Made by a program: the position numbers and the translations under genes. Source: Brevibacillus sp. JNUCC-41 (GTDB taxonomy: Bacteria; Bacillota; Bacilli; Bacillales; DSM-1321). Taken from it: a stretch of 64,000 nt of DNA. The notes below the pieces were generated by a model. The model searched no databases, was not told the origin of the DNA, and was given only the letters and a program-made list of their open reading frames with translations. The stretch spans positions 2,885,501 to 2,949,500 of the forward strand of contig NZ_CP062163.1 of the NCBI RefSeq assembly GCF_014844095.1. Direction: 5' to 3'. Numbering within the stretch: the first letter of the stretch is position 1; each line of letters starts with the position of its first letter. Below, piece after piece: positions 61,192 to 64,000 of this stretch.

Positions 61192-62174
61192 TGGGCAAAA
61201 ATTTAACGATGCTCCAGGCTATTACGGAAGCGATGGACCAAATGCTGGGTCATGATGATCGCGTGATGATCATGGGTGAGGATATTGGAGTGAATGGCGG
61301 GGTTTTTCGATCGACGGAAGGTCTTTATGAAAAGTATGGAAAAGATCGAGTCATTGATACGCCATTAGCTGAATCCGGAATCATTGGGTCTGCAATTGGT
61401 TTAGCCCTTAACGGAATGCTGCCTATTGTAGAGATACAGTTTCTCGCCTTTATTTATCCGGGATTCGAACAACTCGTTTCCCATGCTGCCCGTATGAGGT
61501 ATCGTACCCGTGGGCAATTTGGGGTGCCCCTTTTAATCCGTACTCCATATGGTGCCGGAATCAGGGGCCCTGAACTTCATTCTGAAAGTGTCGAAACCTT
61601 CTTTGCCCATACCCCGGGTTTAAAGGTGGTTGCACCCAGTAATCCATATGACGCAAAAGGGCTGCTCATTTCAGCCCTCGAAGATCCAGATCCGGTGATT
61701 TTTTTGGAACCGACTAAATTGTATCGGGCTTTCAAGGAAGAAGTTCCCGACGAAATGTACCGAATACCAATCGGGCAAGCAAAAGTGGTCCAGGAGGGGA
61801 GCGATCTGACCATTTATGCATGGGGGGCCATGTTAAGGGAGGCATTGAATGCCGCGAAAAAGATTGAAGCAGAAAAAGGCTGGAAGTGTGAAGTGGTCGA
61901 TCTTCGAACATTATACCCTTTAGATAGGGATACGATCGTGCAATCCATTAAAAAGACAGGTCGTGCATTAATCGTCCATGAAGCCCATAAGACGGCCGGA
62001 TTAGGTGCGGAGATTATCTCCATCATTAATGATGAAGCTCTTATTTACCTGAAAGCGCCGATTAAGCGTGTAACAGGATTTGATGTACCGGTTCCGCCGT
62101 TTACAATAGAAGATCATTATTTACCGACTGTTGATCGTGTAAAACAAGGAATTGTCGAAACGTTATCATTTTAA
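61191..62174 (+). CDS. pdhB: 2-oxoacid dehydrogenase E1 beta subunit
   Basis: This 327-residue subunit has the transketolase-like fold: MGEDIGVNGGVFRSTEGL near residue 27, PLAESGIIGSAIGLALNG, and the EAHKTAGLGAEI C-terminal domain motif. It pairs with the preceding subunit; the ATG shares one base with its stop (TAATG), giving tight coupling. It forms the alpha2beta2 decarboxylase of the complex. Length matches PdhB/AcoB/BkdAB, which are hard to separate by eye. Confidence 0.93.
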   Translation: MGKNLTMLQAITEAMDQMLGHDDRVMIMGEDIGVNGGVFRSTEGLYEKYGKDRVIDTPLAESGIIGSAIGLALNGMLPIVEIQFLAFIYPGFEQLVSHAARMRYRTRGQFGVPLLIRTPYGAGIRGPELHSESVETFFAHTPGLKVVAPSNPYDAKGLLISALEDPDPVIFLEPTKLYRAFKEEVPDEMYRIPIGQAKVVQEGSDLTIYAWGAMLREALNAAKKIEAEKGWKCEVVDLRTLYPLDRDTIVQSIKKTGRALIVHEAHKTAGLGAEIISIINDEALIYLKAPIKRVTGFDVPVPPFTIEDHYLPTVDRVKQGIVETLSF

Positions 62175-62203
62175 TAGTGATTAAGGGAGAAGGAGGATGA
62201 CGC

Positions 62204-63484
62204 ATGATGGAATTTAAACTTCCTGATGTAGGGGAAGGGATGCATGAAGGGGAAATTATCCAATGGCTCATTAAAGAAGGGGAGGCGGTTAAACAGGACC
62301 AACCCATTGTTGAAGTGCAAACGGATAAAGTCAATGCGGAATTGACGGCTCCTGCAGCGGGAGTGGTCAAGAAAATATTTTTTTCCGAAGGGGATATCGT
62401 GGAAGTGGGAACCACTATATTCACAATTCAGGAAGAGAACGATGTGTCAGTTCCTTATAAAGGCATGATTGACGAAGAAATCCAAGTCGTGCAATCTGGT
62501 GATGTAATAGTAAATGCAGAACAGATTACGACTAAGCAGCATCATGAGGTAGTGCGTGCGTTGGCAACGCCATTCGTTCGTCAAATGGCGAGGGAAATGA
62601 AGGTTGATATCGAGAAGGTTAAAGGCTCCGGCCCGGCTGGGCGAATTACCGAAAGTGACCTGAAGCAGTTTAAAGAAAATAACTCGATTACACTGGAAGA
62701 TGCCAAACATCATGATAGCAAGAGTGTTCAAGAGATGGCCTTGATGAATGATGCCATTCAGGCAAAAGGAGTGGAAAATGAGTGGGAAGAGCGGATTCCG
62801 CTTAAAGGCATTCGAAAAAAAATCGCTGAACATATGGTAAAGTCGGTTTCGACCATTCCTCATGTAACCCATGTAGATGAATTGGAAATGGACCGATTGA
62901 AGGAATTTAAAAATCAATTAAAAGAGTACTCCGATGATAAGGATATTAAGTTGACTTTTTTGCCATTTTTCGTTAAAGCCATTGTCATCGCCTTAAAGGA
63001 GTTCAAAACATTAAACGCTTCAATTGATGAAAAGACCAATGAAATCATTCTGAAGAATTATTATCATATTGGGATTGCGACGAATACCGAAGAGGGTCTC
63101 ATAGTTCCAGTCATAAAAAATGCCGATCAAAAGACCATTTTCCAACTGGCTGATGAAATCAAGCAATTGGCAGCCCAAGCCCGTGAAGGGAAGTTGAGCA
63201 TTGATCAAATCACAGGCAGTACATTTACCATCAGCAATGTAGGACCGATCGGAGGGATGCACGCGACCCCGATCATTAACTATCCGGAAGCTGCCATACT
63301 AGCTTTGCATAAAATGGAACATCGCATGGTCGTTCGCGATCTTGAAGGTGTTATCCGTTTAATGATGAATATGTCTCTATCTTTCGATCATCGTTTGATT
63401 GATGGGGTAACAGCGGTGCATTTTACCAATAGAATCAAGGAATTGCTGGAAAATCCAATTCGTTTAGTTGTGGAGATGAGATAA
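62204..63484 (+). CDS. pdhC: 2-oxoacid dehydrogenase E2 (dihydrolipoyl acyltransferase)
   Basis: This 426-residue E2 has one lipoyl domain (EVQTDKVNAE with the lipoyl lysine near residue 43), a peripheral-subunit-binding domain (ATPFVRQMAREM...GSGPAGRITESDL, 123-157) and an acyltransferase core ending in SFDHRLIDGVTAVHF with catalytic His and Asp. It carries acyl groups from E1 to CoA. AGGAGG precedes the start. Acetyl-, isobutyryl- or another acyl transfer cannot be decided from these motifs. Confidence 0.94.
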   Translation: MMEFKLPDVGEGMHEGEIIQWLIKEGEAVKQDQPIVEVQTDKVNAELTAPAAGVVKKIFFSEGDIVEVGTTIFTIQEENDVSVPYKGMIDEEIQVVQSGDVIVNAEQITTKQHHEVVRALATPFVRQMAREMKVDIEKVKGSGPAGRITESDLKQFKENNSITLEDAKHHDSKSVQEMALMNDAIQAKGVENEWEERIPLKGIRKKIAEHMVKSVSTIPHVTHVDELEMDRLKEFKNQLKEYSDDKDIKLTFLPFFVKAIVIALKEFKTLNASIDEKTNEIILKNYYHIGIATNTEEGLIVPVIKNADQKTIFQLADEIKQLAAQAREGKLSIDQITGSTFTISNVGPIGGMHATPIINYPEAAILALHKMEHRMVVRDLEGVIRLMMNMSLSFDHRLIDGVTAVHFTNRIKELLENPIRLVVEMR

Positions 63485-64000
63485 ATGGTAGTAGGGGAAG
63501 TTGCTGTAGAGACGGAAGTTATCATCATTGGAGGAGGTCCGGGAGGGTATGCTGCGGCTATCCGTCTCGGCCAGTTAGGAAAATCGGTCGTACTGATTGA
63601 AAAGGATAAGCTGGGCGGGGTTTGTCTTAATCGGGGCTGTATACCTTCAAAGGCATTAATTCACACTGCTGATCAATACCAAAGGCTTAACGATTTAGGG
63701 AAAATGGGAATCCGGCTATCCCAGGAAAGAACCGCTATGGACTTGGGAGTTTGGCAAGATTGGAAAGCGGGCATCACATCTCAGTTGAAGCAAGGTATTG
63801 CCCATTTGTGTAAGGAAAATGGAGTGACGGTGGTTAAAGGTCAAGCAGCCTTTTTATCTGATGACCGAATTGGAGTTGAAACCGATGGCGATTTTGAAAC
63901 CTACAAGTTTGAGCAGGCGATTATTGCGACGGGGTCCAGACCTTTCATTCCATCCTTCATTAAAGTCGATGGAGAATATATATTGGATTCAACATCATCT
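63485..64000 (+). CDS. pdhD: Dihydrolipoamide dehydrogenase (E3), 5' part
   Basis: The first 172 codons are in the window and the frame runs off the right edge. Visible are the FAD-binding GGGPGGYAAAIRLGQLG and the redox-active disulfide CLNRGCIPSK, both diagnostic of lipoamide dehydrogenase. It starts directly after the E2 stop, completing an E1alpha-E1beta-E2-E3 operon. E3 re-oxidises the lipoyl arm with NAD. Confidence 0.95.
   Translation, partial: MVVGEVAVETEVIIIGGGPGGYAAAIRLGQLGKSVVLIEKDKLGGVCLNRGCIPSKALIHTADQYQRLNDLGKMGIRLSQERTAMDLGVWQDWKAGITSQLKQGIAHLCKENGVTVVKGQAAFLSDDRIGVETDGDFETYKFEQAIIATGSRPFIPSFIKVDGEYILDSTSS

Overview
The window looks like chromosomal DNA of a low-GC, endospore-forming Bacillaceae, probably Peribacillus or a close relative. 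This is inferred from gene content and style: AGGAGG-type ribosome binding sites, frequent TTG/GTG starts, dense intrinsic terminators, a YjcZ-type sporulation peptide, a YtvI-like protein, a sporulation-type kinase and typical Bacillus paralogues. No rRNA, tRNA, CRISPR array or complete insertion sequence was seen.

Region 1 (about 0.3-15.5 kb) is a phenylacetate catabolic island. A left-facing operon (DUF485 protein, ActP/PaaL-like symporter, PaaI-like thioesterase) diverges from a right-facing series: paaK, a ferredoxin, paaA, paaB, paaC, paaD, an EthD-like protein, two crotonases (paaF and paaG type), an aldehyde dehydrogenase, paaH, paaJ, a third crotonase and the repressor gene paaX; paaY faces back from the other side. 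Together they activate phenylacetate to its CoA ester, epoxidise and isomerise the ring, open it and beta-oxidise the product. No paaE reductase and no fused paaZ hydratase domain are visible. Candidate operators precede paaK and paaA, and a near-perfect CcpA site lies inside the permease gene.

Region 2 (15.6-25.9 kb) is mixed housekeeping: a FabK/nitronate monooxygenase-type flavoprotein, DedA protein, phosphoesterase, zinc-type CDF exporter, two-component system, an Spx paralogue lacking the first redox cysteine, an orphan molybdate-type permease, a cold-shock protein and several tiny genes.

Region 3 (25.4-29.6 kb) is a class I ribonucleotide reductase operon (alpha, beta, flavodoxin) read leftward under a cobalamin riboswitch with a terminator, and probable NrdR boxes further upstream. 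This suggests a B12-dependent reductase elsewhere in the genome.

Region 4 (29.8-47.3 kb) has Mn-type pyrophosphatase, SulP transporter, a decayed regulator gene, a cyclic-di-GMP-I riboswitch in front of a 64-residue zinc-ribbon gene, an MFS exporter, a CitMHS transporter, Cu/Zn superoxide dismutase lipoprotein, TrhO, a second nitronate monooxygenase, acetyltransferases, MocR and MarR regulators, a YtvI-like protein and a CNNM/CorC protein.

Region 5 (47.3-64 kb) has a YitT protein, YtkA-type lipoprotein, second DedA and second CNNM/CorC protein, a soluble histidine kinase, Mn-type CDF exporter, what looks like a decayed TPP riboswitch without a gene, UspA, a class A penicillin-binding protein, an HPr-like protein lacking both phosphorylation sites, isoaspartyl dipeptidase with a tiny coupled lipoprotein, and a 2-oxoacid dehydrogenase operon (E1alpha, E1beta, E2, E3) running off the right edge.
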